DNA from: Heligmosomoides polygyrus polygyrus
Taxonomy: Eukaryota; Nematoda; Chromadorea; Rhabditida; Heligmosomidae
Assembly: GCA_947396885.1 (NCBI GenBank)
Contig: OX377204.1
Span: 93,382,728-93,446,727 of the forward strand
DNA: 64,000 nucleotides
Direction: 5' to 3'
The notes under the pieces were generated by a model. It was not told the origin of the DNA and made no database searches. It saw nothing but the letters and a program-made list of their open reading frames with translations. Each line of letters starts with the position of its first letter. Within the stretch, counting starts at the first letter, position 1. This document shows, piece after piece, positions 11,629 to 22,230 of the stretch. The position numbers and the translations under genes are program-made.

Positions 11629-14600
11629 CTAGGAAGAGGTACTGTGATACACGGCTGAGTACACAGTAATCCAGGAGACCATAAACGTAGCAAATGCCGA
11701 TCCGAATCCTTCTTTCGCCAGCTCCCAGAATCCTCCTACCTCATCTTCGTCTACCTGAACGGGCAAAAGTTGATATTTATTTATTTATTTATTTATTTTA
11801 CGTGTCTGACAACAGGCGATGAAACAAACACCACCAACACAACACATTGGAAATGAACGGACAACACATTGGTAATAAACACAAAAATACAAGAAACGGC
11901 GAATTAGCGAGTCTTGGGATAACTACCAACGAGCTTTTTATATTGGTTAAACGAAGATGACAAAGTATGTTTAAGTTGCTGTTTTTGTTTATTGCAAAGT
12001 ATATTTAACTATGAAACTCCAATTTCGTCTGCACTGAAACCTAGGCATACTTCCTGCATTATTTCAACAATTCTGTACCACGCAGGGGCCAGATTCATCA
12101 ACGACTTACAGAGATTTAACGGAGAAATTACAGCCGAAATTCCTGATGACGTCAACATTTCACTATATCGCCCGTTGAAAAAAAAACGCGTTAATTCATG
12201 TTTTTTAAAGGAGTTTGGGCTGTAATTTCTCCCTTAAAACTCTGTAAGTCGTCGATGAATCCGGCCCCAGGTTTGATATGGTGGAACAACTTTATATCAA
12301 CTAACGTTTTAACCATTTCATCGTGCTCAAAGGCTTGAAAGAAGTTCGAAACCCAAGATCCGGCACTGATATCAGCAAAGACCTATGTTTCCTACCCAGC
12401 CAGTTTCAATGAATTTCAAAGAGAGTTAAGGGGAATCCCACTCAAGCAAACCGAACTCATCGCTGTTTCACCAACAATATGTGAGCCGTTCATCCCGTTG
12501 TGCGAAATCTGAGACCAAGTACTCTTATTTGCTTAACACCACTACAGATTTGCACCTAGTAAGTCCCACCATCATTTGCCCTGAGGTTGCTCTGTAGCCG
12601 AGCTTTCGCACAGAGCTGGTGGATCAGTGGCTAGGTTTGCTTCAGTGATATTCACTTGACACTCTTGAGAATTCAATGAAACTGAATGACTTGGAAACAC
12701 AGGTCCTTGCTGAGATGAGAGCCGAACTTAGGTTTTGAACTTCTACCAGGCCTTTCAGAACGACGAAACTGTCGAGAAGTTAGCCGAAATAAAGTCGTTC
12801 CATCATATCAAATTGGTACTGAATTTAACTCTGTTATCACTCCTACAAGGTCCAGAAGAAGGCCACGCAGCAATCTAAATTGAACGCTAAATTCGGTAAA
12901 CTTGTGGTTAGGTAGGTCCAAGAATCAAAGACTTCTTTTGATTTCTTGTCCTCGTCGTTAATGTGGCCAACGCGCAAGTCGCTTACAGCCAGTCGAAGCC
13001 CGTCGAATAGCTCGCCCGTTCTACGCGACTTGCGGGATGTCGTGGAGACGATATGACCACTCAATGTCTTGCGGTGGCCAGACGATAAACACGTCAGCGC
13101 TTTGTCCTTCCCAGACGATGCTGGCACCAATTCACCGACCCTGAGAGATGGAAGGCTTGCTGCCCTGGGCGAGAAATCCGAACCAGGAACCTGGTATCGA
13201 GTGCACGCGACAGCCGGTACCTTCTCCGACTGCGCCACGCCCTATGTAGACCATAATAGCAACTATTATCGATTCTTCGCTAAAAATGAATCTGTGATGT
13301 CGCCATGTTTAAATTAGTTTGACAAAAACTACAATTTACGACAACCTAACGAAAAACATCTAAGGAACTCACGAAATACATGATTAGAAGAGCATGAGAT
13401 AACCCATAAGGATCACAGTTAACCAATACCTTTCTGGGATGCGCCGCACCTTCTAGTTCAGCAGAACGTTGAAAAGGCACTTCGGATGTGCTGTCAAGGT
13501 ACGAGTAGGCATCCATTATTCAACAATTATGACAGCTTTATCGTCCCAACAACAAGTCCTAATAACTCCTCCGTTCTTCAAACTTGTAGTTTAGGGGGTG
13601 TAGTTCTGGGACTTATTCGTCGTTGCCAAACGACCCCCCCCCCCCTCAGGGTAGATCCTAAAATTTCATAATTTCTCCTTAAAATTTAAGTTTTCTCTAG
13701 AATCCATCGTTCGAAAATCTGCATTGTTTTCATTTTTCTCACTTCTCCTCATACCTAATCTTTAAACATTTCCCTCACAATAAAAGAGTAAGAAACGCAA
13801 CCAAAACTTTCATCTCACCTGCTGATATCTCACGACGAAATGTTGAGTGACCATGGTTGATATGGCTACGTAGGCAACAATAGCCAAAATTCCGTGTAAT
13901 GATGCTGCGCCGAACGCGACTCCAATGAGTAACGACAATATCTAAATACAATCAGGTTCACAATAGTTCACAAGGGTGACAAGATGAACGACTAAAACGT
14001 ACCTGTTTTCCCCAGTATACAACATCTAACAACTCATCCTTATCCGGCCACTCGCTACCTGCTCGCAACGCTTTCGACAACTGAAATAAGCAAGCATATG
14101 AAAGGTAGCTAAGCACTAATCTGGGAGTGGGAAAAGCATTACAATACACCCAGCTGCTACTGGTCCCAACGCCGATTAGAAACGGAGCGCGGAAACAATG
14201 CGCTGGCGGCCTCTTGTACGCCCGCGATGGCACTGCCGGCAAGCGGCTTTGGTCGCGGTGGATAGTGGCGTTACTTCATGTGAGGGATGCGAGAGAGGTC
14301 GGTGGTTCGGTTCTCCTGCGTTACGGCATTTTTCCATTTCAACCGACTGGTTGAGATTGGGGTTTTGACGTCCACACCATCTTCAGGAGTTTTCTGCACA
14401 TTTTCAAGGGCTCCCATTCAGTGAGAAAAGTGGTTCCCACAAGAACAAATTGGATGTACCACGTGCTGGAGTCCCTTCCTCTCCTGGTTCTGCACTCGAA
14501 GAGCCCAGAACTCAGCATAAAGTCATTTTGTAACTAAAACCCCACAAAAGAAGTTCAATTGTGGAAATAATAGTCATTTCCTAAGGGAACCTCCACAGAA

Positions 14601-16020
14601 GAACTGTAATTGAGGAAACAACAGCAGTAAAACGCTTCATCAGGCAGGCCATGTTGGATAAGTAATCGGGTTCAGTATAGAAGAGCCGCATTCAGCGAAT
14701 GGCTTACAACCGAACACTAGATACTCGACTGAGTTTGTTTCAAAAGACTTGAAGAGGCTGTGAACTATTCCCTTTGCTTTCTTCGCTGCAGAATCGCAGT
14801 GATCCTTTAACGAGAGCTGTGTGTCACAAATAAAAACGTAAATATTGTCGGAGAAGGAGGTCACCACGTAGGACAGTCCTACTCGTATTGTGTTGCACGA
14901 AACTAAAAAATTTATGAAGTACCGGTGTGATCTACACCTATGGTGAACTGAGCCAGGCTATTTTTGATGTATTGGGTTGATCGAAAAGTCTAGCAACACT
15001 AGCACAACAATATTACAATACAATACAATATAATAAAACTCAATCCATGATATATTCACCATCCAAGTCTAAGATGCTGCCCCATCTTTCAGGCAGCCTT
15101 TCAATTCCTTTCCGCCAGAATTCCGAGGGCTATGAGGAAAAGAATTCAGAAACCTCCATTTCCAGTTGACGTCGATCATCGAACTCTCTACCTCGAAGAT
15201 GCTGCTTCAGAGCACTGAACAGGTGGTAGTCAGAAAGAGCGAGGTCTGAAGAGTACGGTGCATGGGGCAGAACTTCCCAGCCTAACTCCTGGATTTTCTC
15301 GCGACTCACGTTTGCGACATAAGAACGCGCGTTGTCGTGCAACAGGTAGACATTTTCCCGTTCTGGACGTTTTTGGCGCATGGCGTCGGCCAAGCTCTGG
15401 AACTGGGTAGCGTAGACAGAGCTGTGACTGTAGTCTTACTATCCAGCAAGTCCCAGTAAGGCATGTCTTCTGAGTCACACCAGCAACATAGAAGAACCTT
15501 CCTTTCGTGGTGTCCACGTTTCGGTTGTCTTGAAGCCGCTTCTCCGCGTGGGAGTCATTGGCTCTTGCAGGTGTGGTTAACATAAAGAACCCAGCTTTCA
15601 TCACCAGTAACAACGCCCTTCAGAAAGTCCTTTCTCGATGGCGAAGAAGCAGCGACTTAGCAACACTGATTCGGCGTGCCTTGTCAGACTCCAGCAGCTC
15701 ATGTGACATCCAAGGCGACAAAACCTTGCGGTACCCAAGGATTTCCAGCCGCCCCACGCGGTGCTTTGTGTACATCCAAGTGTCGCCAACAATCCGCGGG
15801 TGGTTGAATTCGGCTTCACCTTGAAGGCTTCGCGCAAGCTGCGCGAAAGCTTCAACAAGGAAGAGATACAGGGTGGGTCTTTCCTTTGAACTTGGAATCT
15901 CAGCTTAGTGGGTCATTTCTCAGAAAATAACAGAAGCGAAAGGGAAGAAGGCACGGAACTCACGGACTCTGTCCAGCTGTATTCCTCAGAAACTGACGAA
16001 ATTCGCTTCGGATTCGACAT
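11629..16020 (-). CDS. RAB5IF: RAB5IF (C20orf24/OPTI/RCAF1) family small membrane protein, 4 exons
   Basis: Exons in transcript order: 16020-15964 (19 codons), 14080-14003 (26), 13941-13819 (41) and 11754-11629 (41 plus TAG), all phase 0 with GT/AG ends, giving 127 residues, close to the vertebrate protein. Family hallmarks are SEWPDKDELLDVVYWGKQ before the first membrane segment, a hydrophobic double-span exon (LLIGVAFGAASLHGILAIVA) and a C-terminal DEDEVGGFWELAKEGFGSAF followed by a third span. Human RAB5IF (OPTI) partners TMCO1 in the multipass translocon at the ER; a mitochondrial respirasome-assembly role has also been reported. The intron 1 mariner remnant and intron 3 MITE and SINE do not disturb coding. 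EMC6 is a distant relative but lacks this C-terminus. Confidence 0.88.
12083..12270. mobile_element. MITE family G
   Basis: CAGGGGCCAGATTCATCAACG left end and its inverted right end, ending CCGGCCCCAG; long arms include ATTACAGCC. Lies in intron 3 of the RAB5IF gene. Confidence 0.8.
13015..13243 (-). mobile_element. tRNA-derived SINE copy (tail lost)
   Basis: Head and body match the family (GGTATCGAGTGCACGCGACA, TGCGCCACGCCC); the 3' tail is missing. It lies in intron 3 of RAB5IF. Confidence 0.78.
14972..15860 (-). pseudogene. mariner transposase relic
   Basis: The C-terminal catalytic region is readable at 15130-15393 (LLHDNARSYVAN, then LPHAPYSSDLALSDYHLFSA), the D,D34D signature area of mariner. 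Upstream pieces (TTRGLLATLGCTQST at about 15800) are in other frames, so the copy is frameshifted and lacks the extreme N-terminus. A mariner-like end TTGGGTTGATCGAAAAGT starts at 14972. Inserted in intron 1 of RAB5IF on the same strand. Confidence 0.88.
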
Positions 16021-16034
16021 GGTCACTGAAAATA
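16021..16034 (-). promoter_or_regulatory. probable spliced-leader acceptor of the RAB5IF gene
   Basis: Read on the minus strand, TTTCTATTTTCAG is followed by five bases and the ATG at 16020. A strong acceptor directly before the start, with no upstream coding exon recognised, suggests SL trans-splicing. Confidence 0.6.
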
Positions 16035-16156
16035 GAAACGTTTCTACTGTTTCTTAGTAGAGGAAAGAATCACAACGCTAACTTATTGCATACTTCTTTA
16101 CCTAAAGTCTGAAGGGAAGTAGGAGCCAAATTGCTCACACTAACCATAATTCAAAC

Positions 16157-16295
16157 CCGGGGCCAAATTCATCAACCGCTTACCACCCTCTAGCTGTGAA
16201 AATACCGCCAAATCTGATGCTGATGAATGTCTATCAGGGGCTTGGTGGTATCTTCACCGTTAGAGGGCGGTAAGCGGTTGATGGATCTGGCTCCG
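16157..16295. mobile_element. MITE family G-related, small copy
   Basis: Inverted ends GGGGCCAAATTCATCAACCG / CGGTTGATGGATCTGGCTCC with the additional internal inverted pair ACCGCC/GGCGGT. Lies just upstream of the RAB5IF start, within about 140 bp of its ATG, and could lie in its promoter. Confidence 0.7.
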
Positions 16296-16751
16296 GTCAC
16301 GATGAAATATCATGATTCTACCAATACTCTGAAATTTCCGACAAAGAAGCATATGGCTGACCAAAAACAAACGAAACGTGACGAACACAGCGCTCGAGCG
16401 ACCACCACAAGCTCAATTGACTAAGGATTTCCATTTCAAGTAAAGCATTCAGCTTTAAACGACTCGCTGCCAAGGCTAAGGAGCAATGCTAACCACGAAG
16501 CGAGTGAATTTCACGATTAACCACAGAATTTTCGGAAATGGTAACGCTCGATCTGAACGCACCGGTAAACTCGTCCACATCGCGGTGGGCGGAGCATGGA
16601 GCCGATGACTGCGCGTCATCGGCTGCCTACGAATGTCGGGCACTCGAGTCAGGTCCATCGTGAGTGCGCTCATAAAAAACAGGGTAAAAAAGCAAAAGTG
16701 CTTATGCTTTTAGATATTCACCTATGTAATCACACCTCTTAAGTTCTATGA

Positions 16752-17037
16752 AAAGAATAAAGGACGGCCTTACTCAATCCCTTTTTGGGTGCGCCACGCA
16801 TTCCACTTCTACAGGATGTCTTGAGGGCGATTTGAAGGCGCATTTGGCCGTACAATGACGCGATGGCCAGCCAATGAACAGGTCAGCCCTTTATCCTTCC
16901 CAGACAAGTCTGGTACCAATTACCCGACCGGCTGGATCGAAGGCTTGGTTGGCCTGGGCGGGAAGTTCGAACCAGGAACCTGGTATCGGGTGCACACGAC
17001 AGCTGGCACCTCCTCCGACGACTGCGCTACATCCGCC
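16752..17037 (-). mobile_element. tRNA-derived SINE, copy 1 of tandem array
   Basis: Body and head typical of the family. It is followed by spacer 1 (17038-17414), which is homologous to spacer 2 after copy 2. Confidence 0.8.
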
Positions 17038-17111
17038 CATAACAGTACCATTAGGTTCTTGATTTGATTTAAAAAAAGTAGTACGGAGTCGCTACAAAAC
17101 AAACGATCATA

Positions 17112-17262
17112 GGGCCTGTTGATACTTCGCAACGAGAGCGACCGTTCGCCCGTGCAAAACATGCAAATCGATTAAAACCGAGCGATCGGCCCGGAGGTCT
17201 GTTCATACTCGAGCGCCGGCGCTGTCGCTCAGTCGCTCTTGTCGTGAAGTATGAACAGGCCC
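17112..17262. mobile_element. Tourist-like MITE family B
   Basis: Ends GGGCCTGTTGATACTTCG / CGAAGTATGAACAGGCCC flanked by ATA at 17109-17111 and 17263-17265. The homologous spacer 2 (about 18238) lacks it and shows the unoccupied site. Confidence 0.85.
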
Positions 17263-17414
17263 ATAGACCCTCCACCTCCAAACTCGTTCAGATCGGATGA
17301 TCGTTGTAGGACCCTCCAGTCACGCTCCTTGAGTGAGTCCTTCGCTATCAAGATTGAAACAATGACAAGTCAACATCTATTAACAGTAGTTACAGCTGAG
17401 CTTTGACATCCATA

Positions 17415-17700
17415 AAGGATAACAAGGATAAAGGACGACGTTATCGCAACCCCTTTAGGAGGCGCCACGCACTCTACTTCTACTGGAGGTCGTGGAGGCA
17501 ATTTGAATGCGTATTTGGCCTATAGAATGACTTGCGGTGGCCTACCAGTAGACAAGCTTGTGTTTTGCACTTCCAGAGAAGCTGGTACTAGTTCAGGACC
17601 GCAGAGGGATGAAAGACTTGGTTGGCCGCGGCGGGAAATCCGAGCCAAGGACCTGGTCTCGGGTGCAAGCGACAGCTGGCACCTCTTCCGACTGCACTAA
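17415..17700 (-). mobile_element. tRNA-derived SINE, copy 2 of tandem array
   Basis: The tail (AAGGATAACAAGGATAAAGG) is at the low-coordinate end and the head near 17700. Confidence 0.78.
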
Positions 17701-17723
17701 ATGCTACAGTTTTATTAGGTTCT

Positions 17724-18187
17724 TCGGCACTATTGTACTTTCACAACTCTACGGGTCGAGGAGAAGTCGAAAATGTTTTTTCGCCCAAACTTCGGCTAGG
17801 GGGTTATTTGGGGTGCTGATCACGAATATGACATCCGTTTTTCGTTTTACGCTGGAGTACGGTAGGTTACGGTAGGTACGGGTGACTAAGGTTGCCAAGG
17901 TCATGATCGCCGATTTCGCCCAAACTTCGGCTAGGGGGGTTATTTGAGGTGCTGATCACGAATATGACATCCGTTTTTCGTTTTACGCTGGAGTTTTGGC
18001 GCAATCGGTGACCATTACCATACTCACCGGTACCCACTGTAACCTACCGTACTCCAGCGTAAAACGAAAAACGGATCTCAGATTCGTGATCAGCACCCCA
18101 AATAACCCCCCTAGCCGAAATTTGGGCGAAAATTTTTTTTTCGACCTCTCCTCGACCCGTGGAGTTGTGAAAGTACAATAGTGCCGA
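17724..18187. mobile_element. family H foldback element (464 bp) with an identifiable empty site
   Basis: Ends TCGGCACTATTGTACTTTCA and its inverse. TTCT lies at 17720-17723 and 18188-18191. Excising the element plus one TTCT gives AGGTTCTTCATTTGATT, matching AGGTTCTTGATTTGATT in spacer 1 (about 17053). The interior has two forward units and one inverted unit of about 155 bp. No coding. Confidence 0.85.
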
Positions 18188-18405
18188 TTCTTCATTTGAT
18201 TAAAAAAAACTAGTACGGAGCCGCCATAGAGTAAACGATCATAGACGACTTGTTCGCGTGCAAACTCGTCCAGATCGGATGATCGCTGTGAGACCCTCCA
18301 GTCACGTTTCTTAAGTGACTCCTTCGCTATCAAGATTGAAACAATGATTAGTCAACATCTATTAATAGTAGCTATAGCGGAGATGTGACATCCATAAATG
18401 ATTAA

Positions 18406-18666
18406 AAAAAAATAAAGAACGGTGTTAATTGAACCCTTTTGGGAAGCGCCACGCACCCTACTTCTACTGGAAGTCTTAGAGGCAATTTGAATGCGTATTC
18501 GGCCACATAATGACTTGCGGTGGCGAGCCAATAGAGAAGTCTGTTTTGTCCTTCCCAGAGAAGTCTGGTACCAATTCACGACCGCAGAGGGATGGAGATC
18601 CCAGCCCAAAACGTGGTATCGGGTGCGCGCGAGAGCCGACACCTCCCACTGCGTCAACGCGCGCCC
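18406..18666 (-). mobile_element. tRNA-derived SINE, copy 3 of tandem array
   Basis: Diverged third copy following spacer 2; the body and head motifs are preserved. Confidence 0.72.
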
Positions 18667-19660
18667 TTGACATCCATACCTCCCTTTATTAGTTTGTTCA
18701 TATGAGTCTAATTCGGTACACATCGGTCTTTTGCCCAATCTAGCGTGGCGGTGGAGACGCTGGCAAGGCGCCGACTGCACCAGCTACGTTGTCACTTGCG
18801 AGCCATTAACTTCCTGACATCCTCAATCCTGTCAGCCTAAGACTGCTGGTGAACTTCGGAACCCGGCTGGTAAAGAGCCGTCTATGGACGGCGCGCAGCC
18901 CAACGTGAGCATGCTCGAGAGCCTGGTAGTGCCTGTCCTACAAGCATTGGAGACGCAGACATCCTCACTCGCGCCTTCAAGCTAGGGGTACGAACGCTAT
19001 TCGATCCTAAAATTGTTTAGCAATGGTAAGGTGGTCATAGCATAGATCACAGAGATAGCCGAGAAGGATCGATTCTCGCCTTCCGCTTCTGGCGCTGCAA
19101 ATGGGTGAGCGGTCCTGGCACGATTGCTTGATCTGGAGGAGTTTTCTTTCCAACAGCGTCCACGGTTGTGGATATTGCTGCGAGTCTGTCATGCATCAGA
19201 AATGCAAGCACATGCGAAGAAAATCCAGAGCGGTGAGTTCTGCGATTATATAATAGCTACTTTTTGGTAAAGGCCGCGGATAACGCGGTCGGAGGGGTGT
19301 GTCAACTCTTCCATCCTTAGATTAGATGGATTGGTGCCAGACGTACCATGGCTGGCCCTCACAAGTTATTGTACAATCCAAATGCGTATGAATTGCCTCC
19401 ACGACATAACGTAGGATCAGAATTTGTGGCGCATACCATACAGGGATCGGTTATCTATGGTGATTTCTAAAAAGAACTTGATTGATGCAGGTTCACCATC
19501 TTTTTAATCTTATTTATTTAATTCATAAATGATTTGGCGGTACTTTCCGGGCAGCGCTCACAGCCGCCGTTCTCTCGCTCCGAGGAACCACTTCGTGGAC
19601 TTCAATGCAGGTTCCGTACCGTCCCTCACTAAAGCAAAGAAACGTAGAAAAGAGCAAGAG
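18667..19660. other. unassigned sequence
   Basis: No gene recognised. Some short frames exist on the minus strand near 19007-19192 but without splice or family support. Confidence 0.3.
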
Positions 19661-19670
19661 ATGGAACAGC

Positions 19671-20316
19671 ACTATTGTACTTTCACGACTTCAGAAGAGG
19701 TCGAGAAAGGGTCGATTTTTTCGCTCAAACACCATCCACCAGGGGAAGTACTTGTAGTGCTGATCGCGAATATGGGCACTATTGTACTTTCGGAACTTCA
19801 GAGGTCGAGGAGAGGTCGGAAAGCCCAAACTTCGCCTTGGGTGGTTATTTGGGGTGCTGGTCACGAATCTTACATCCGTAGGTAGGTACAGGTAGCTAAG
19901 GCTGCCGAGGTCATAATAACCGATTTCGCCCAAACTTCGCCTAAGGCCCCGTTTATACTTCGTCGCGGGGCGACGCGATGGCCATGCAATGAGGCCAAAT
20001 TGATCGATCACGTCGCACAATCAATATAGCCACTATACGTGGATCGCGCCGTGACGAAGTATAAATGGGGCCTAAGGGGGTTATTTGGGGTGCTGATCAC
20101 GAATCTGACACCAGATTTTCGTATTACGCTGGATTTTGGGCGAAATCAGTGACCACTACATTGGTCACCCGTACCTACCGTAAACCTACCGTACTCCAGA
20201 TAAAACGAAAAACGGATGTCAGATTCGTGACCAGCAGACCAAGTAACTCCCTAGGCGAAGCTTGGGCGAAATTTTTTTCCAGTTTTCCTCGACCTCTGGA
20301 GTCCCGAAAGTGTAGT
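19671..20316. mobile_element. family H foldback, interrupted by MITE A
   Basis: CACTATTGTACTTTCACGAC at the left (a second such end occurs near 19785) and an inverted end near 20290-20316. Typical GCCCAAACTTCGCCT and TGCTGATCACGAATCTGA units. The MITE at 19945-20072 splits one unit. Confidence 0.7.
19945..20072. mobile_element. Tourist-like MITE family A
   Basis: Ends GGCCCCGTTTATACTTCG and the inverse (diverged to AAATGGGGCC), with TAA on both sides (19942-19944, 20073-20075). Its removal restores the family H sequence CGCCTAAGGGGGTTATT. Confidence 0.87.
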
Positions 20317-20559
20317 GGCGAATATGATATGTTTTTAGTGTTACGGCAAAGTACGGTAGGTTACAGTACAGTTGGTGAATAACGATGTCGCGGTCACGGT
20401 CACCGATCTCGCGCACTTCGCTCTCACATACGGAGAATATTTGAGTTGTTTACTATGTCTTTCATTTTTCTATAAATTATCGATTTTTCAGGCTCCACCT
20501 TCCACTTTCGAAAGTCGTAAGTCGGAAGTCGGAAAATAAGTCTAGTCGAAACGATTCAA

Positions 20560-20935
20560 CTGACGTAGACAGCTCTGCAACCCCATACACCTCACCCGAT
20601 CGCCAAGCAAAAATCGATAGTATGATTTGCCTGGCCGAGCAATCACTCCCACCGCTCCCGTCACGGCCCTGAGTAACCTATCGTAATCGAAAAAAATTGA
20701 AATTTTGGAAATGCATATCATGTCCACGATCAACGTTCCAAACCCCTTAAGCGAATTGAAGATCATGACCTCGGCAGCCTTAATCAACCGTCCCTACCGT
20801 AATCTATTGTACCCTATTTCTACAACCAAACTCAGTTATCCCCCAACTGCACCACCTGGGCTGTGTTTGCGCAAAATTCTGAGCTCTACTCGACCTCTGG
20901 AGTCGTAAAAGTGCCGTAGCTCCCAATGGAACTCG
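20560..20935. repeat. diverged family H fragment
   Basis: Retains the CTACCGTAATC and CTCTGGAGTCGTAAAAGT motifs of family H but lacks clear termini. Confidence 0.45.
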
Positions 20936-20963
20936 GCATAATGGCCTTCTTCCCCGCCCTTTA

Positions 20964-21097
20964 GGCCCCGTTTATACTTCCGACGCCGAGCGATGCGACG
21001 CCATGTAAAGTGGCCAAATTGATCGATCGCGTCGCTCAATCAATATGGTTACAATGCGTGGCGTCGCGTCGCTCGGCGTCGAAGTATAAACGGGGCC
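20964..21097. mobile_element. Tourist-like MITE family A
   Basis: Near-perfect ends GGCCCCGTTTATACTTC / GAAGTATAAACGGGGCC flanked by TTA (20961-20963, 21098-21100). The interior CCAAATTGATCGATCGCGTC is shared with the other A copies. Confidence 0.9.
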
Positions 21098-21175
21098 TTA
21101 AACAGAGGCGTTGCAAATATCTGCGTCTCCACTATCTCATAAGGCAGCCGTTGGACTCTCGAGCAAGCCCAGGGG

Positions 21176-21312
21176 CCGTATGCTATTCTCTTCCCAACCG
21201 TCCCCGGTCGGGTATGAGGAGGTCTCCGCCCACATACCCGATATGTACATCATGCGTCATCAATTTTTCGCGCCGTCCCCGTCCCCGAGTCGGGCGAGAA
21301 TAGCATGCGGAT
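21176..21312. mobile_element. MITE family F
   Basis: CCGTATGCTATTCTC / GAGAATAGCATGCGG inverted ends. The 7-bp direct repeat CCAGGGG (21169-21175, 21313-21319) flanks the copy and may be the target duplication. Confidence 0.78.
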
Positions 21313-21500
21313 CCAGGGGTTGGTGGTGGGCGGGCCAGGGGGTAGAACGCCCGTCCCCCATGGAACTGCATGGTGGTCGCCGCCGAAGAACGCGTGTAAT
21401 CCAGCTTCCCATGGCGCTGTAAGCGGTGCCCGGAAAGCGCCGATTGCCGTAGTGAGAACGGTTATGCAGCGGAAAAGCCATATGTTGATCTGTCAGCAAA

Positions 21501-22130
21501 TTAACCCCACCTAACATTTGCTGAAATAGACGAAAGAGCGGTCGCCCGTTGTTTGAAAAACTCGTCCACTTCAGTCGACAACTCGTCGCTACCCTTGGAG
21601 ATATATCCGCCATTGGGTTCACTTCCATTTTGGGCAGGACGAGTACGTTCTGTCCAAACCAGGGCTTTATCTGCCCTGTGCAATATAGCCGTAGAACGGA
21701 TAGAGAGCCCGTTTTGTGCATGACAGACAGGTCTGAGCTGAGCGGGACGAGTTTGCATGGGCGGAGCGGACGAGTTTCCCGCCACCTCATCGACGCATCG
21801 CTTCGTGGTGGTGACGGCCCCGACGGAGCACCGCCAGACATTCATTGCCTTGAATGACGACGAATACGAATTCGTCGTGAATTGAAGTCGTCGGGAAGCG
21901 CCCGTACTTACGGCCGACGTCGGCGCCTCGTACGAGCTGCCCGCCGGCCGTCGTCGAAGTTCTCGTATTGTCGTCGTTCTCGTCGCCGGTGTTTCCGCTA
22001 AAAAGCCGGTTGGACGCGCCTGGAGCGCTCCATGTCCATCGATCGGCGGCTTCCAAAGATCGCTGTTGATTGCATTGCTCCACATCCCAAGAATATTCAC
22101 CACTAAGAAGCTGTGCGCCTTTTTGTTCAC
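21501..22130 (-). CDS. candidate host coding exon, divergent from sut-2 (unidentified)
   Basis: A 209-codon open frame on the minus strand, with Met options at 22130 and 22085. An acceptor-like CTTCTTAG sits 17 bases before the second Met, as for trans-splicing. The N-terminal part is Arg/Thr-rich (TRTTTIRELRRRP); the C-terminal part is polar and acidic (SDELSTEVDEFFKQ). A strong donor-like GTAAGT lies inside at about 21912, and a GTTAGG donor comes just before the stop, so the real exon may end near 21512 or be split. Two other frames are also open over parts of the interval because the DNA is GC-rich, which lowers confidence. I do not recognise the family. The start is about 120 bp from the sut-2 leader, compatible with a shared bidirectional promoter. 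Confidence 0.45.
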   Translation of the reverse strand: MNKKAHSFLVVNILGMWSNAINSDLWKPPIDGHGALQARPTGFLAETPATRTTTIRELRRRPAGSSYEAPTSAVSTGASRRLQFTTNSYSSSFKAMNVWRCSVGAVTTTKRCVDEVAGNSSAPPMQTRPAQLRPVCHAQNGLSIRSTAILHRADKALVWTERTRPAQNGSEPNGGYISKGSDELSTEVDEFFKQRATALSSISANVRWG

Positions 22131-22221
22131 GCCTTGGAGTTGACTATTTTCGAAAGTCCCACCTGTTGCCGTTGATTTGCTTTTGTTTTCAAGAAATTCT
22201 CTAAAGTTTCCGTCGTTTTAG
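22103..22221. promoter_or_regulatory. putative bidirectional promoter between the minus-strand candidate gene and sut-2
   Basis: The roughly 120-bp interval separates two acceptor-like leaders pointing in opposite directions. No TATA box is evident. The role is inferred from the divergent arrangement only. Confidence 0.35.
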
Positions 22222-22230
22222 GTGGGTAAT
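22220..22230 (+). promoter_or_regulatory. probable spliced-leader acceptor and 5' leader of sut-2
   Basis: A pyrimidine-rich acceptor ending in AG at 22220-22221 lies nine bases before the ATG at 22231, with no partner exon recognised upstream. In nematodes this arrangement usually marks SL trans-splicing. The implied 5' UTR is 9 nt. Inference from position and sequence. Confidence 0.6.

Noticed and set aside
21260..22083. Two further long frames (193 and 98 residues) overlapping the candidate exon on the minus strand
   Set aside because: The frame at 21501-22130 best fits the acceptor and donor positions; the 193-residue frame also runs into MITE F sequence. They remain formal alternatives.
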